Assembly: GCF_022869785.1 (NCBI RefSeq)
Contig: NZ_CP094997.1
Span: forward strand, 2,046,001-2,110,000
Direction: 5' to 3'
Length of the DNA: 64,000 nt
From: Dyadobacter chenwenxiniae
Lineage (GTDB): Bacteria > Bacteroidota > Bacteroidia > Cytophagales > Spirosomataceae
How positions within the stretch are numbered: the first letter of the stretch is position 1; the number at the start of each line of letters is the position of its first letter. This document shows, one piece after another, positions 54,730-62,993 of the stretch. The position numbers were made by a program, and so were the translations under genes. The notes below the pieces were generated by a model. It had not been told where the DNA came from, ran no database searches, and saw nothing but the letters and a program-made list of their open reading frames with translations.

Positions 54730-55419
54730 TCACATCCCCAAATAACTCAAAAACTCCTTTTTAGTAATCTCCTCCTGAAACTTCCCGCCATAAAACGCCG
54801 TCACGGTAGAACTGCCCGAATCGCGTATTCCTCTCGACTGCACACACATATGCTGCGCATCGATTACAACTGCTACGTCTTCGGTTTGTAATGCCTGTTT
54901 CAATTCGTTAGCGATCTGCACGGTTAGCCTCTCCTGGACTTGCGGACGTTTTGCGAAGTATTCTACGATCCGGTTCAGTTTGGACAAGCCGATCACTTTG
55001 CCGCTCGAAAGGTACGCGACGTGGGCTTTTCCATAAATAGGCACAAAATGGTGCTCACAATTGGAGAAAACCGAAATATCTTTTTCGACCAGCATCTGGT
55101 CGTATTTGTATTTATTTTCAAAAAGCGTGACCGCTGGTTTGTTTTTGGGATCAAGGCCGCTGAAAACCTCCGTGATGAACATCTTAGCGACACGTTTTGG
55201 TGTGCCTTTCAAGCTGTCATCGGCCAGGTCCAGACCCATGATTTCCATAATGTGGCGGAAATGCTTTTCAATCAGCTCCATTTTAAGATCGTCATCCATG
55301 GCGAAAGCATCTTTGCGCATGGGCGTCTCGATCGATGAAAATAAATGATTGTTGCCAATTTCCTCAACCTCAACCGTTTCAGTCGACTGGATATTCGACG
55401 AAGTTCCGTTCTGTTTCAT
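54730..55419 (-). CDS. folE: GTP cyclohydrolase I
   Basis: 229 residues. The zinc ligands are seen in FSNCEHHFVPIYGKAHVAYL (Cys and His) and in AQHMCVQSRG (Cys). SSGKVIGLSKLNRIVEYFAK and STVTAFYGG are further FolE segments. It converts GTP to dihydroneopterin triphosphate, the first step to folate, biopterin and queuosine. The N-terminal ~40 residues are a non-conserved extension. Its start overlaps the end of queD by 41 bp, so the two are co-expressed. Its 3' end is duplicated in the neighbouring repeat array. Confidence 0.95.
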   Translation of the reverse strand: MKQNGTSSNIQSTETVEVEEIGNNHLFSSIETPMRKDAFAMDDDLKMELIEKHFRHIMEIMGLDLADDSLKGTPKRVAKMFITEVFSGLDPKNKPAVTLFENKYKYDQMLVEKDISVFSNCEHHFVPIYGKAHVAYLSSGKVIGLSKLNRIVEYFAKRPQVQERLTVQIANELKQALQTEDVAVVIDAQHMCVQSRGIRDSGSSTVTAFYGGKFQEEITKKEFLSYLGM

Positions 55420-55807
55420 ATAATCTGACTTTCAGGTTAAGGCCTGAATCAATTTTTGATCTTAATATTGAATGTATAACGATCGCGATATTTTCCGCGG
55501 AAGGGTTTAGTGACTTGAATTCTTCAACGTCCAGATTCAGGTTCTTATGGTCAAAACGATCCAGTACGAATTCCTTTAAAATGGAGCTCAATACTTTCAT
55601 ATCCAGCACATAGCCCGTCTCATGATCAACTTCCCCCGTCACTTGTACGATCAGTTCATAATTGTGCCCGTGAAAATTGGGATTATTGCATTTGCCAAAC
55701 ACGTGCTCGTTCTTTTCAGCCGACCAATCCGGATTATGAAGACGATGAGCCGCGTTGAAATGTTCCTTCCGAAACACCGCCACCTTTTGCGCCATATGAT
55801 GATTCAC
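55379..55807 (-). CDS. queD: 6-carboxytetrahydropterin synthase (QueD/PTPS family)
   Basis: 142 residues (or 138 from the second ATG at 55795). VAVFRKEHFNAAHRLHNPDW holds the first zinc His; NFHGHNYELIVQVTGEVDHE holds the other two (HGH), and FGKCNNPNFHGH the active-site Cys. The Glu of the C-terminal VRLYETERNFVEY completes the site. It acts on dihydroneopterin triphosphate, the product of FolE encoded just downstream with a 41-bp overlap, in the queuosine pathway; a biopterin-type PTPS role is the alternative. Confidence 0.92.
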   Translation of the reverse strand: MNHHMAQKVAVFRKEHFNAAHRLHNPDWSAEKNEHVFGKCNNPNFHGHNYELIVQVTGEVDHETGYVLDMKVLSSILKEFVLDRFDHKNLNLDVEEFKSLNPSAENIAIVIHSILRSKIDSGLNLKVRLYETERNFVEYPVD

Positions 55808-56095
55808 TTAAAATAAAACTTGCTTTAAATGTCGTTACAAAGTATGTGTCCAACACACTTAAAGCCTTTGAGCCTGGACGTAATGCGCTCTTGGAGTTAC
55901 TTGTTTTGGGTTAACGCTTTACAAATCCAATTTGTTCATTTTCCCCAATATTCATTACCTGCTATCGTAAATCGCTTTTTATTTGAATTAATAAAAAAAA
56001 TTAAAAAATACGGTTATTGAATGTAAATTGCGATCTTGGAAACCATTGCGCCCTGGGCCGGTTCACACCATTCTAAACCTTATCTTGACAAGTTA

Positions 56096-57448
56096 ATGAA
56101 TAGACGCGATTTTATTCAAAAAGCCACAATGGTCGGCCCGGCCTTAGGAATGATGCCGTCTTTGTATTCCAACGAGGCAAAAATGGCTGATAAAGTGCGG
56201 CTTGGCTTCATCGGCGTAGGCCTCCGGGGCCGCAGCCATCTGGAACAAGCGCTTTTCAGGCAGGATGTGGAGGTGAACGCAATCTGTGACATTGATCCGG
56301 CTGCCATCAATATTTCTCTTGAACAAATAAAAAAGTCAGGAAGGAAAGCGCCAGCGGTTTATTCCAAAGGCGAAGAAGATTTTCTTAATCTCGTAAAGCG
56401 CGATGATCTGGACGGCATATTGATCGCAACGCCCTGGCAGTGGCACGTGCCTATGACTTTGGCGGCGATGAAAGCCGGAAAATATGCGGCCGTGGAAGTT
56501 TCGGCCACCGTTACTCTGCAGGATTCATGGGATCTGGTTGATACTTTTGAGAAAACCGGATCGCATTGCATGATCCTGGAAAACGTTTGTTACCGCCGGG
56601 ATGTCATGGCCATTTTGAAGATGGTGCGTGAAGGAATGTTCGGCGAAATGACCTATGCACATTGCGGTTACCAGCACGATTTGCGATCGGTGAAGTTAAA
56701 TGACGGGAAAAGCAACGGTGGTGTCGGCGTTGAATTTGGTGAAAAAGGATTTTCGGAAGCCAAATGGCGCACCCAACATTCCGTTGACCGCAATGGAGAC
56801 ATTTATCCAACACACGGCCTGGGCCCCGTTGCCCATTGGCTCGACATTAATCGCGGCAACCGCTTCTCTTACCTGACTTCAACGGCCACAAAATCGAGGG
56901 GATTGCATAAATATATCGTCGATCACGGCGGTAAGGATCACCCGAATGCGAAGGTGAATTTCAAGCTCGGTGACATTGTAACGACAGTGATCCAATGTCA
57001 TAATGGAGAAAACATCGTGCTTGTTCATGACACCAACTCGCCACGCCCCTACTCGCTCGCTTTCCGTGCACAGGGAACCAACGGCATCTGGATGAACGAC
57101 GGACACAGCATATATATAGAAGGCGTTTCTCCAAAAGAACATACTGCCGAACCCGATAAGGCCTATCTCGACAAAAACGACCATCCACTATGGGCAAAAT
57201 ATGCGAAGGACGCAGAAAGTGCCGGACATGGCGGCATCGATTATTTTGTATTAAGAGGTTTTATTGAATCTATCAAAAGAAAAACGGCTCCGCCGATTGA
57301 CGTGTACGACGCGGCAACTTGGAGCGCAATCAGCCCGCTATCCGAATTGTCCATAGCAAAAGGAAGCGCGCCCATTGAAATTCCTGACTTCACCAGAGGC
57401 AAATGGAAAACCAACAAGCGTATTTTCGGCCTGAATGACGAGTACTAA
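56096..57448 (+). CDS. Gfo/Idh/MocA oxidoreductase, GH109-like (alpha-N-acetylgalactosaminidase family)
   Basis: 450 residues from the ATG at 56096 (MNRRDFIQKATMVGPALGMM), a Tat signal; the frame is open 20 codons upstream without such a signal. The Rossmann NAD(P) motif is VRLGFIGVGLRGRSHLEQAL, followed by ICDIDPAA and ILIATPWQWHVPMTLAAMKA with the EK/ET-like segment AAVEVSATV. YPTHGLGPVAHWLDINRGNR is typical of GH109, whose members remove terminal GalNAc by an NAD-dependent elimination mechanism. It heads an operon with a sugar MFS transporter and a GHMP kinase, suggesting that a released sugar is imported and phosphorylated. Confidence 0.85.
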   Translation: MNRRDFIQKATMVGPALGMMPSLYSNEAKMADKVRLGFIGVGLRGRSHLEQALFRQDVEVNAICDIDPAAINISLEQIKKSGRKAPAVYSKGEEDFLNLVKRDDLDGILIATPWQWHVPMTLAAMKAGKYAAVEVSATVTLQDSWDLVDTFEKTGSHCMILENVCYRRDVMAILKMVREGMFGEMTYAHCGYQHDLRSVKLNDGKSNGGVGVEFGEKGFSEAKWRTQHSVDRNGDIYPTHGLGPVAHWLDINRGNRFSYLTSTATKSRGLHKYIVDHGGKDHPNAKVNFKLGDIVTTVIQCHNGENIVLVHDTNSPRPYSLAFRAQGTNGIWMNDGHSIYIEGVSPKEHTAEPDKAYLDKNDHPLWAKYAKDAESAGHGGIDYFVLRGFIESIKRKTAPPIDVYDAATWSAISPLSELSIAKGSAPIEIPDFTRGKWKTNKRIFGLNDEY

Positions 57449-57503
57449 CATTTTATTTTTCATTTTTAACCTACATAACCCTGACCAATTAATTTAAAAC
57501 TAA

Positions 57504-58721
57504 ATGAACAACAAGAACAGCTACCTTGGCCCTCTCTTTATGATTGGCGTTATATTTTTTGTGATGGGTTTCATCACTTGGGTTAACGGCACATTAATAA
57601 CATTTTTCAAAAAAGCATTCTCCCTTGACAACACCAGTTCCTATCTGGTAACATTCGCCTTTTTTATTTCCTACACGATCATGGCGATTCCCTGTTCCTA
57701 TGTTGTAAAAAAGACCGGTTTTAAAAATGGAATGTCGCTGGCCCTTCTTGTAATGGCTGCCGGAACATTGATTTTTATCCCGGCTGCTGAAATGGCTTCC
57801 TACCCTGTATTTCTGGTGGGACTTTTCACAATCGGGATTGGGCTTACCGTTCTGCAGACCTCTTCAAACCCATATGCTACGATCCTTGGGCCACGGGAAA
57901 GTGCTGCGCAACGGATCAGTATTATGGGAATTGCGAACAAATCGGCCGGGATCCTCAGCCAGGTGATCATTGGTAAATTGCTTTTATCGGGCGCTAGCTC
58001 AACAGATCCGAAAGCAGAGCTGGACAAAGTGGTTGTTCCCTATCTCGTTCTGACGGCAGTTTTGGTCGGCTTGGCAATTCTGATTCGCATGTCGAAAGGT
58101 TTGGTTGAAGTAAGCGAAGAGGAAGAAACGCCGGTTGGAGCATTGCCCGTTGTAGAAAAGAAGAGCGTTTTTCAGTTTCCTAACCTTGTGCTCGGCGTAA
58201 TAGCATTGTTTTGCTACGTGGGTGTTGAAGTGATTGCAGGAGATACGATTATCAACTATGGCGTTTCGCTGGGCTTTGCAGAAGAAGAAGCCAGGCTTTT
58301 CGGAACATATACATTGGGCGGAATGATGTTTGGCTACGTTTTAGGCATTGTTTTGATTCCCAAATATGTTTCCCAACAGGCATATCTTATGTTTTCAGCC
58401 GTTCTAGGAATGGTTGTGACCATTGCCGCGATCTTCACAACAGGTTTTACTTCCGTGCTTTGCATTGCCATTTTAGGGTTTGCCAATGCGGTGATCTGGC
58501 CGGCATTGTGGCCTTTGGCTTTGAGCGGGCTAGGTAAATTTACCAAAATTGCCTCTGCATTATTGGTAATGGGAATATCCGGTGGTGCGGTAATGCCATT
58601 GGTTTACGGCGGCATTGCAGATTACATTAAAGACGAACAGCAGGCCTATTGGGTTATGGTTCCATTGTATATGTTTATCCTGTATTTCGGTCTGATTGGC
58701 CATAAAAAGAAAAGCTGGTAG
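57504..58721 (+). CDS. Sugar MFS transporter (FucP/GluP type)
   Basis: 405 residues with about 12 transmembrane helices. PLFMIGVIFFVMGFITWVNG near the start and QTSSNPYATILGPRESAAQR in the middle are the signature segments of the fucose/glucose/galactose permease group, which moves sugar with H+ or Na+ across the inner membrane. It lies 55 bp after the GH109-like gene and four bases before the GHMP kinase gene, so it is probably the importer for the sugar released by the former and phosphorylated by the latter. Confidence 0.92.
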   Translation: MNNKNSYLGPLFMIGVIFFVMGFITWVNGTLITFFKKAFSLDNTSSYLVTFAFFISYTIMAIPCSYVVKKTGFKNGMSLALLVMAAGTLIFIPAAEMASYPVFLVGLFTIGIGLTVLQTSSNPYATILGPRESAAQRISIMGIANKSAGILSQVIIGKLLLSGASSTDPKAELDKVVVPYLVLTAVLVGLAILIRMSKGLVEVSEEEETPVGALPVVEKKSVFQFPNLVLGVIALFCYVGVEVIAGDTIINYGVSLGFAEEEARLFGTYTLGGMMFGYVLGIVLIPKYVSQQAYLMFSAVLGMVVTIAAIFTTGFTSVLCIAILGFANAVIWPALWPLALSGLGKFTKIASALLVMGISGGAVMPLVYGGIADYIKDEQQAYWVMVPLYMFILYFGLIGHKKKSW

Positions 58722-58724
58722 TTC

Positions 58725-59807
58725 ATGAGGATTTCGACCCCGGGCCGTATATGTTTATTTGGTGAACATCAGGATTATCTTGGCTTACCTGTCATTGCAG
58801 CAGCCATTTCGCGCAGGATCAGCATCGACGGACATTACCGGGATGACAGCAAAATCATCCTGCATTTGCCCGATCTTGGGCTGAAAGAGGAATTTTCACT
58901 CCATGACACATTTCCATACGTGGTGCAGCGGGATTATTTCCGCAGCACCATTAATATTTTAAAACGGAAGGGTTTAACATTCTCAAAAGGCTTTGAATGT
59001 GTTATACAGGGTAATATTCCAATTAATTCAGGAACGTCGAGCTCCTCCGCACTCATTGTTTCCTGGGCACATTTTCTGGATAAAATGAGCGATAACCCGG
59101 TTGGTTTTTCCCAAAAAGAACTGGGCGAAATTGCTAATGCTGCAGAGGTGCTCGAATTTGGGGAACCGGGCGGCATGATGGATCATTATTCGACAGCCAT
59201 CGGCCATGTGATTTACCTGGAATCGACACCCATTATCCACGTTGAAGCACTGACTCCGACGCTCGGAACATTCGTTCTAGGTGACTCTTTGGAGCCAAAA
59301 GACACATTAGGAATTCTGGCGCGCTGCCGTTATGGAATGGAAGATGTGATCAAAAAAGTCTCCAATTACGATCCCGAATTCTCCATTTTCACCACGCCTT
59401 TTGACAATTGGATTGATTATAAAGCGCAGCTTACCGACGATGAACTGAGTCTTTTAAAAGCGAATCTGGAAGACCGCGACATTCTTGTTGAAGGGAAAGT
59501 TTTGTTAACGCAAAGTATCCATATCCCTGTTAATGAGGAATTTGACAAACATTTCGGCGGGCTGCTTTACAAACACTACGAAAACCTGCGCGACCATAAA
59601 AGAACTTCAACACCCAAAATCGAGCGCATGATGAATGCTGCATTATCTGCTGGCGCATTAGGCGGCAAGATCAATGGCTCGGGCGGTGGCGGTTGCATGT
59701 TTGTGTATGCGCCCACGAAGGCAGAAGAAGTGGCCGAAGCCATTGAAAAAGAAGGCGGGAAAAGTTACATTATCACCGTTGATTCAGGAACGCGGATCGA
59801 AAACTGA
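58725..59807 (+). CDS. GHMP-family sugar kinase (galactokinase-like)
   Basis: 360 residues. MRISTPGRICLFGEHQDYLG is the substrate-binding start of galactokinase-like enzymes (GEHxDY), IPINSGTSSSSALIVSWAHF the ATP loop and GALGGKINGSGGGGCMFVYA the third GHMP motif. The protein lies three bases after the MFS gene stop. In an operon with a GH109-like enzyme and a sugar importer it probably phosphorylates the imported sugar at C1 (galactose, GalNAc or a similar sugar). Mevalonate kinase is excluded as the likely role because the non-mevalonate enzyme IspG is encoded next door. Confidence 0.85.
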   Translation: MRISTPGRICLFGEHQDYLGLPVIAAAISRRISIDGHYRDDSKIILHLPDLGLKEEFSLHDTFPYVVQRDYFRSTINILKRKGLTFSKGFECVIQGNIPINSGTSSSSALIVSWAHFLDKMSDNPVGFSQKELGEIANAAEVLEFGEPGGMMDHYSTAIGHVIYLESTPIIHVEALTPTLGTFVLGDSLEPKDTLGILARCRYGMEDVIKKVSNYDPEFSIFTTPFDNWIDYKAQLTDDELSLLKANLEDRDILVEGKVLLTQSIHIPVNEEFDKHFGGLLYKHYENLRDHKRTSTPKIERMMNAALSAGALGGKINGSGGGGCMFVYAPTKAEEVAEAIEKEGGKSYIITVDSGTRIEN

Positions 59808-59880
59808 GGCATTAAAATGCACGATTGTAATTCCGATTGTGTTTTTGTTTTAAGACCTTTGCCAATATAATAACAACTCC

Positions 59881-61890
59881 ATGGCAGTAGTTACAGCTTC
59901 TGAAAAAACGACAAATCTTTACTGTCCCTCACTGACAGCATATAACAGGCGAAAAACCATCACAATAAACATCGGCGACCTCCCCATGGGCTCCGATTAT
60001 CCCATCCGCGTCCAGTCCATGACAACCGTTGATACCATGGATACGCAAGGTTCCATTGACGAAGTGATCCGCATGGTGGATTCGGGTTGTGAATATGTGC
60101 GCATCACCGCGCCCAGTGTGAAGGAAGCGCAAAATCTTGAAAACATACGGAACGGCCTGCGCAAGCTTGGTATTAATGTTCCCCTGATCGCCGATATACA
60201 TTTCACGCCTAATGCAGCTGAACTTGCCGCCAGGATCGTTGAAAAAGTAAGGATTAATCCAGGTAATTATGCAGACCGCAAGCGTTTCGAAATCATCGAT
60301 TACACCGACGCTTCCTATGCCGCAGAACTGGAAAGAATTCGGGAAAAATTCATCCCGCTGGTCCGCATATGCAAGGAGTACGGCACAGCCATGCGAATTG
60401 GGACAAACCACGGTTCGCTGTCCGACCGGATATTAAGCCGTTATGGCGACACACCACTCGGAATGGTTGAATCTGCGCTGGAATTTTTGCGCATTTGTGA
60501 AGAGTTTAATTATTTTAACATTGCGCTTTCCATGAAATCCAGCAATACGCAGGTCATGGTGGAAGCCTATCGTTTGCTTGTGCAGCGTCTGGACGAAGAA
60601 GGGTTGAAGCCTTATCCGCTGCATTTGGGCGTTACGGAAGCCGGGGAAGCAGAAGATGGCAGGATTAAGTCTGCAGTCGGCATTGGCACATTGCTTGAAG
60701 ATGGTCTTGGCGATACGGTGCGGGTTTCTCTAACCGAAGCGCCTGAAAAGGAGGCTCCTGTGGCCCGTGCCTTGATCCAGCGATATGCGAATCGTACGCC
60801 GCACGGATATATTGAACCCGTTGAATCCTGCCCGATTAATCCATTCCAATATACAAGAAGAGATACAAAGGAAGTTTATAACATTGGTCATTTGAATGTG
60901 CCGCGTGTTATTGCGGATTATTCTAATATCCACGTAACCCAGCTGGAAGACCTTAAAAGCGTTGGACATTTCTTTCTGCCTGTGCCTGACAAATGGGCGA
61001 TGAATGATCAGGGAGCTGATTTTATATATTCCGGAAAAAATCCTGCGCCTTTCATGCTGCCCAACGGATTGCGTGAAATCCTGGATTTTGAGCAATGGTT
61101 AACGCACGAAAATGCAGTTAACAAATTTCCACTTTTCGAAGCAGGAGAATGGCTTGAAATTGATAAAACAAGCGTTTCCCCACAGTTGAATTTTATCAAG
61201 GGAACCATTCATTCGCTCGACGATTTGCTCCTTGAAAGCATCCGGTTAGCAACAAATGTTGTCCTCCTAATCCACACGGACAATGCACACGCGATGCCCG
61301 AACTTCGCCGGTTCTTCTATAAACTGGTTGAAAAAGGCATTAAAGTTCCCGTGGTCGTACAGTGCGATTACGCGAGTGATTTGGGCGACGAGCTTACATT
61401 ATACTCAGCCACCGACATCGGCGGCTTGCTCGTGGATGGCTTTGGGGACGGCGTGTTACTGCAGCCATCCTTTCCAACGCATATCACCCATGCCGATATG
61501 CTCAAATCTGCCGCATCCTTCAACAGCATTGCATTCGGCATTTTACAGGCTGCGAGAACCCGGATGTCAAAAACGGAATACATTTCCTGCCCGTCCTGCG
61601 GCAGAACACTTTTCGATTTGCAGGAAACGACGGCAATGATCCGCAAGCACACGGAACATTTGAAAGGTGTGAAAATCGGCATTATGGGCTGCATCGTAAA
61701 CGGACCGGGTGAAATGGCGGATGCGGATTACGGCTATGTGGGGATGGGCAAGGATAAAATCGCTTTGTATCGTGGTCAGGAAGTAATCAAAAGATCGGTT
61801 ACGGCGGCCAGGGCTGTGGAGGAATTAATTGGCTTAATACGTGAAGACGGCCGCTGGATTGAGCCGGATGAGCGGGAAATATTGGTTTAG
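59881..61890 (+). CDS. ispG: 4-hydroxy-3-methylbut-2-en-1-yl diphosphate synthase, long form (IspG/GcpE)
   Basis: 669 residues, the long type with an insert between the TIM-barrel and the iron-sulfur domain, as in Bacteroidota, Chlamydia and plants. The barrel starts RRKTITINIGDLPMGSDYPI with RVQSMTTVDTMDTQG; the C-terminal cluster domain has SCPSCGRTLFDLQE and GIMGCIVNGPGEMADADYGY, holding the three Cys and the Glu. The enzyme makes HMBPP in the methylerythritol phosphate pathway to isoprenoids. It has its own leader region, separated from the kinase by 73 bp. Confidence 0.96.
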   Translation: MAVVTASEKTTNLYCPSLTAYNRRKTITINIGDLPMGSDYPIRVQSMTTVDTMDTQGSIDEVIRMVDSGCEYVRITAPSVKEAQNLENIRNGLRKLGINVPLIADIHFTPNAAELAARIVEKVRINPGNYADRKRFEIIDYTDASYAAELERIREKFIPLVRICKEYGTAMRIGTNHGSLSDRILSRYGDTPLGMVESALEFLRICEEFNYFNIALSMKSSNTQVMVEAYRLLVQRLDEEGLKPYPLHLGVTEAGEAEDGRIKSAVGIGTLLEDGLGDTVRVSLTEAPEKEAPVARALIQRYANRTPHGYIEPVESCPINPFQYTRRDTKEVYNIGHLNVPRVIADYSNIHVTQLEDLKSVGHFFLPVPDKWAMNDQGADFIYSGKNPAPFMLPNGLREILDFEQWLTHENAVNKFPLFEAGEWLEIDKTSVSPQLNFIKGTIHSLDDLLLESIRLATNVVLLIHTDNAHAMPELRRFFYKLVEKGIKVPVVVQCDYASDLGDELTLYSATDIGGLLVDGFGDGVLLQPSFPTHITHADMLKSAASFNSIAFGILQAARTRMSKTEYISCPSCGRTLFDLQETTAMIRKHTEHLKGVKIGIMGCIVNGPGEMADADYGYVGMGKDKIALYRGQEVIKRSVTAARAVEELIGLIREDGRWIEPDEREILV

Positions 61891-61923
61891 TAGGGTTGGT
61901 AAAGACAGAAAACCGTAAATTTT

Positions 61924-62103
61924 ATGAAAAGATACTTTCAGTTAGGCGACGTGTTTGGTTATTTCTTTCGCGTTTTCAAAAAAAGGGATCCGAATGCCCC
62001 CGATTCCTTTAACCTGCGCATGATGCATGGGATCAACAAAATTTCCATCGTCATGTTCCTGATTTGCGTTATCATTATGATCGTTAGAGCATTGACAAGA
62101 TGA
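61924..62103 (+). CDS. Small membrane protein (DUF6728-like)
   Basis: 59 residues from the ATG at 61924 (MKRYFQLGDVFGYFFRVFKK). After a charged stretch (KRDPNAPDSFNLRMMHGINK) comes one hydrophobic segment (ISIVMFLICVIIMIVRAL). It resembles the small DUF6728 membrane proteins of Cytophagales, which I assign with some reserve. Its TGA overlaps the ATG of the next gene (ATGA), so it is translationally coupled to it, and it follows ispG by 33 bp. Function unknown. Confidence 0.7.
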   Translation: MKRYFQLGDVFGYFFRVFKKRDPNAPDSFNLRMMHGINKISIVMFLICVIIMIVRALTR

Positions 62104-62489
62104 ATTTAGAATCGCTGAGAGATTACTGCCTGAAACTCCCGGGTGTGACAGAAGAATTGCCATTTGGGCCAGATACATTAGTGTTCAAGGTCAAAGGCAA
62201 AGTCTTCCTCCTCACGCCCATGGACTCAGCGTCACATCAGTTCAACGCCAAATGTGATCCTGAAAAAGCAGAAGAGCTAAGAGAAAAATATCCGGACGTA
62301 AATCCCGGATATCATATGAACAAGAAGCACTGGAATACAGTCCACGTCACCGGTAACATTCCAAGTGAGACGTTATTTGAATGGGTGAAAGAATCTTATG
62401 ATTTGGTGGTTAAGAGTCTGCCGAAGAAGGACCAGGCGTCCCTCGGCTCCGCTCGGGGTGACAAGTCTGGAAGCGATTCGCACAAATAA
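62100..62489 (+). CDS. MmcQ/YjbR-family DNA-binding-like protein
   Basis: 129 residues. MNLESLRDYCLKLPGVTEEL and PFGPDTLVFKVKGKVFLLTP and YHMNKKHWNTVHVTG are the conserved segments of the MmcQ/YjbR (CyaY-like fold) family. The start overlaps the stop of the upstream small gene (ATGA). The last ~20 residues (QASLGSARGDKSGSDSHK) are encoded by a half copy of the repeat element found just downstream (CCTCGGCTCCGCTCGGGGTG), so the natural C-terminus has been replaced or extended by repeat sequence. Confidence 0.88.
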   Translation: MNLESLRDYCLKLPGVTEELPFGPDTLVFKVKGKVFLLTPMDSASHQFNAKCDPEKAEELREKYPDVNPGYHMNKKHWNTVHVTGNIPSETLFEWVKESYDLVVKSLPKKDQASLGSARGDKSGSDSHK

Positions 62490-62499
62490 ATTGTTGGTC

Positions 62500-62596
62500 T
62501 GACCTCGGCTCCGCTCGGTCTGACAGAGCGGAGCAGTTCGCCCTGTCAGACCGAGCGGAGCAGTTCGCCCTGTCAGACCGAGCGGAGCCGAGGTCA
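62500..62596. repeat. REP-like element: perfect 27-bp inverted repeat with internal 27-bp tandem units
   Basis: The 27 bases at 62500-62526 (TGACCTCGGCTCCGCTCGGT to CTGACAG) are exactly the reverse complement of 62570-62596. Between them AGCGGAGCAGTTCGCCCTGT and CAGACCG form a 27-bp unit at 62527-62553, repeated at 62554-62580. The right end contains the gldC stop codon (62594-62596). A half copy (TCCCTCGGCTCCGCTCGGGG) lies at about 62439-62458 inside the preceding gene. Confidence 0.9.
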
Positions 62597-62935
62597 CTTC
62601 GCAGCCTTCATCTCTTCATCCAACTTCTTGCTTAACGTCTCGCACACGCCCTCAATGGCGTCGGCCATGACGGTATCATTTGTTGCAGTAAGCAGCGTGT
62701 CTGCGATGCCGCTCATGAGTTCGATGTAGAAGCGTTTCATTTCGAAAACTTCCATGTCCTTTGTCCAAAGATCGATTTTTAATGTGCCGCGGTGGTAATG
62801 GTCCCAAACGGCAATGGCGATCGCACGGGTGTCGTTGATACCTTCGTTAGGGTTGTCCGTTGCATTCCAAAAAATCTTTTCCGGTATGTTCTTGTCGTCG
62901 AGTTCAACGGTAAAATGTATTTCCGATTTTTTCAT
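62594..62935 (-). CDS. gldC: Gliding motility protein GldC
   Basis: 113 residues from the ATG at 62935 (MKKSEIHFTVELDDKNIPEK), chosen because it is the family start; the eight codons before it are not conserved. IFWNATDNPNEGINDTRAIA and VWDHYHRGTLKIDLWTKDME and FYIELMSGIADTL are typical of GldC. GldC is a small protein linked to gliding and type IX secretion in Bacteroidota, which fits the two sorting-domain proteins of this window. Its stop codon lies inside the repeat element. Confidence 0.93.
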   Translation of the reverse strand: MKKSEIHFTVELDDKNIPEKIFWNATDNPNEGINDTRAIAIAVWDHYHRGTLKIDLWTKDMEVFEMKRFYIELMSGIADTLLTATNDTVMADAIEGVCETLSKKLDEEMKAAK

Positions 62936-62993
62936 ATGAGGTGTTAATATTTCAGACAAAAGTAACCAATCGAGGATATTTATAGTTCTAAAA

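Noticed and set aside
53849..54733. Several overlapping minus frames with repeated peptides (such as CHLTSSNESP)
   Set aside because: They are translations of the hairpin repeats; the 87-89-bp period does not preserve frame and no start or family fits.
62373..62597. 74-codon minus frame with repeated TGRTAPLGL peptides
   Set aside because: Produced by the inverted-repeat element and antisense to the MmcQ-like gene.
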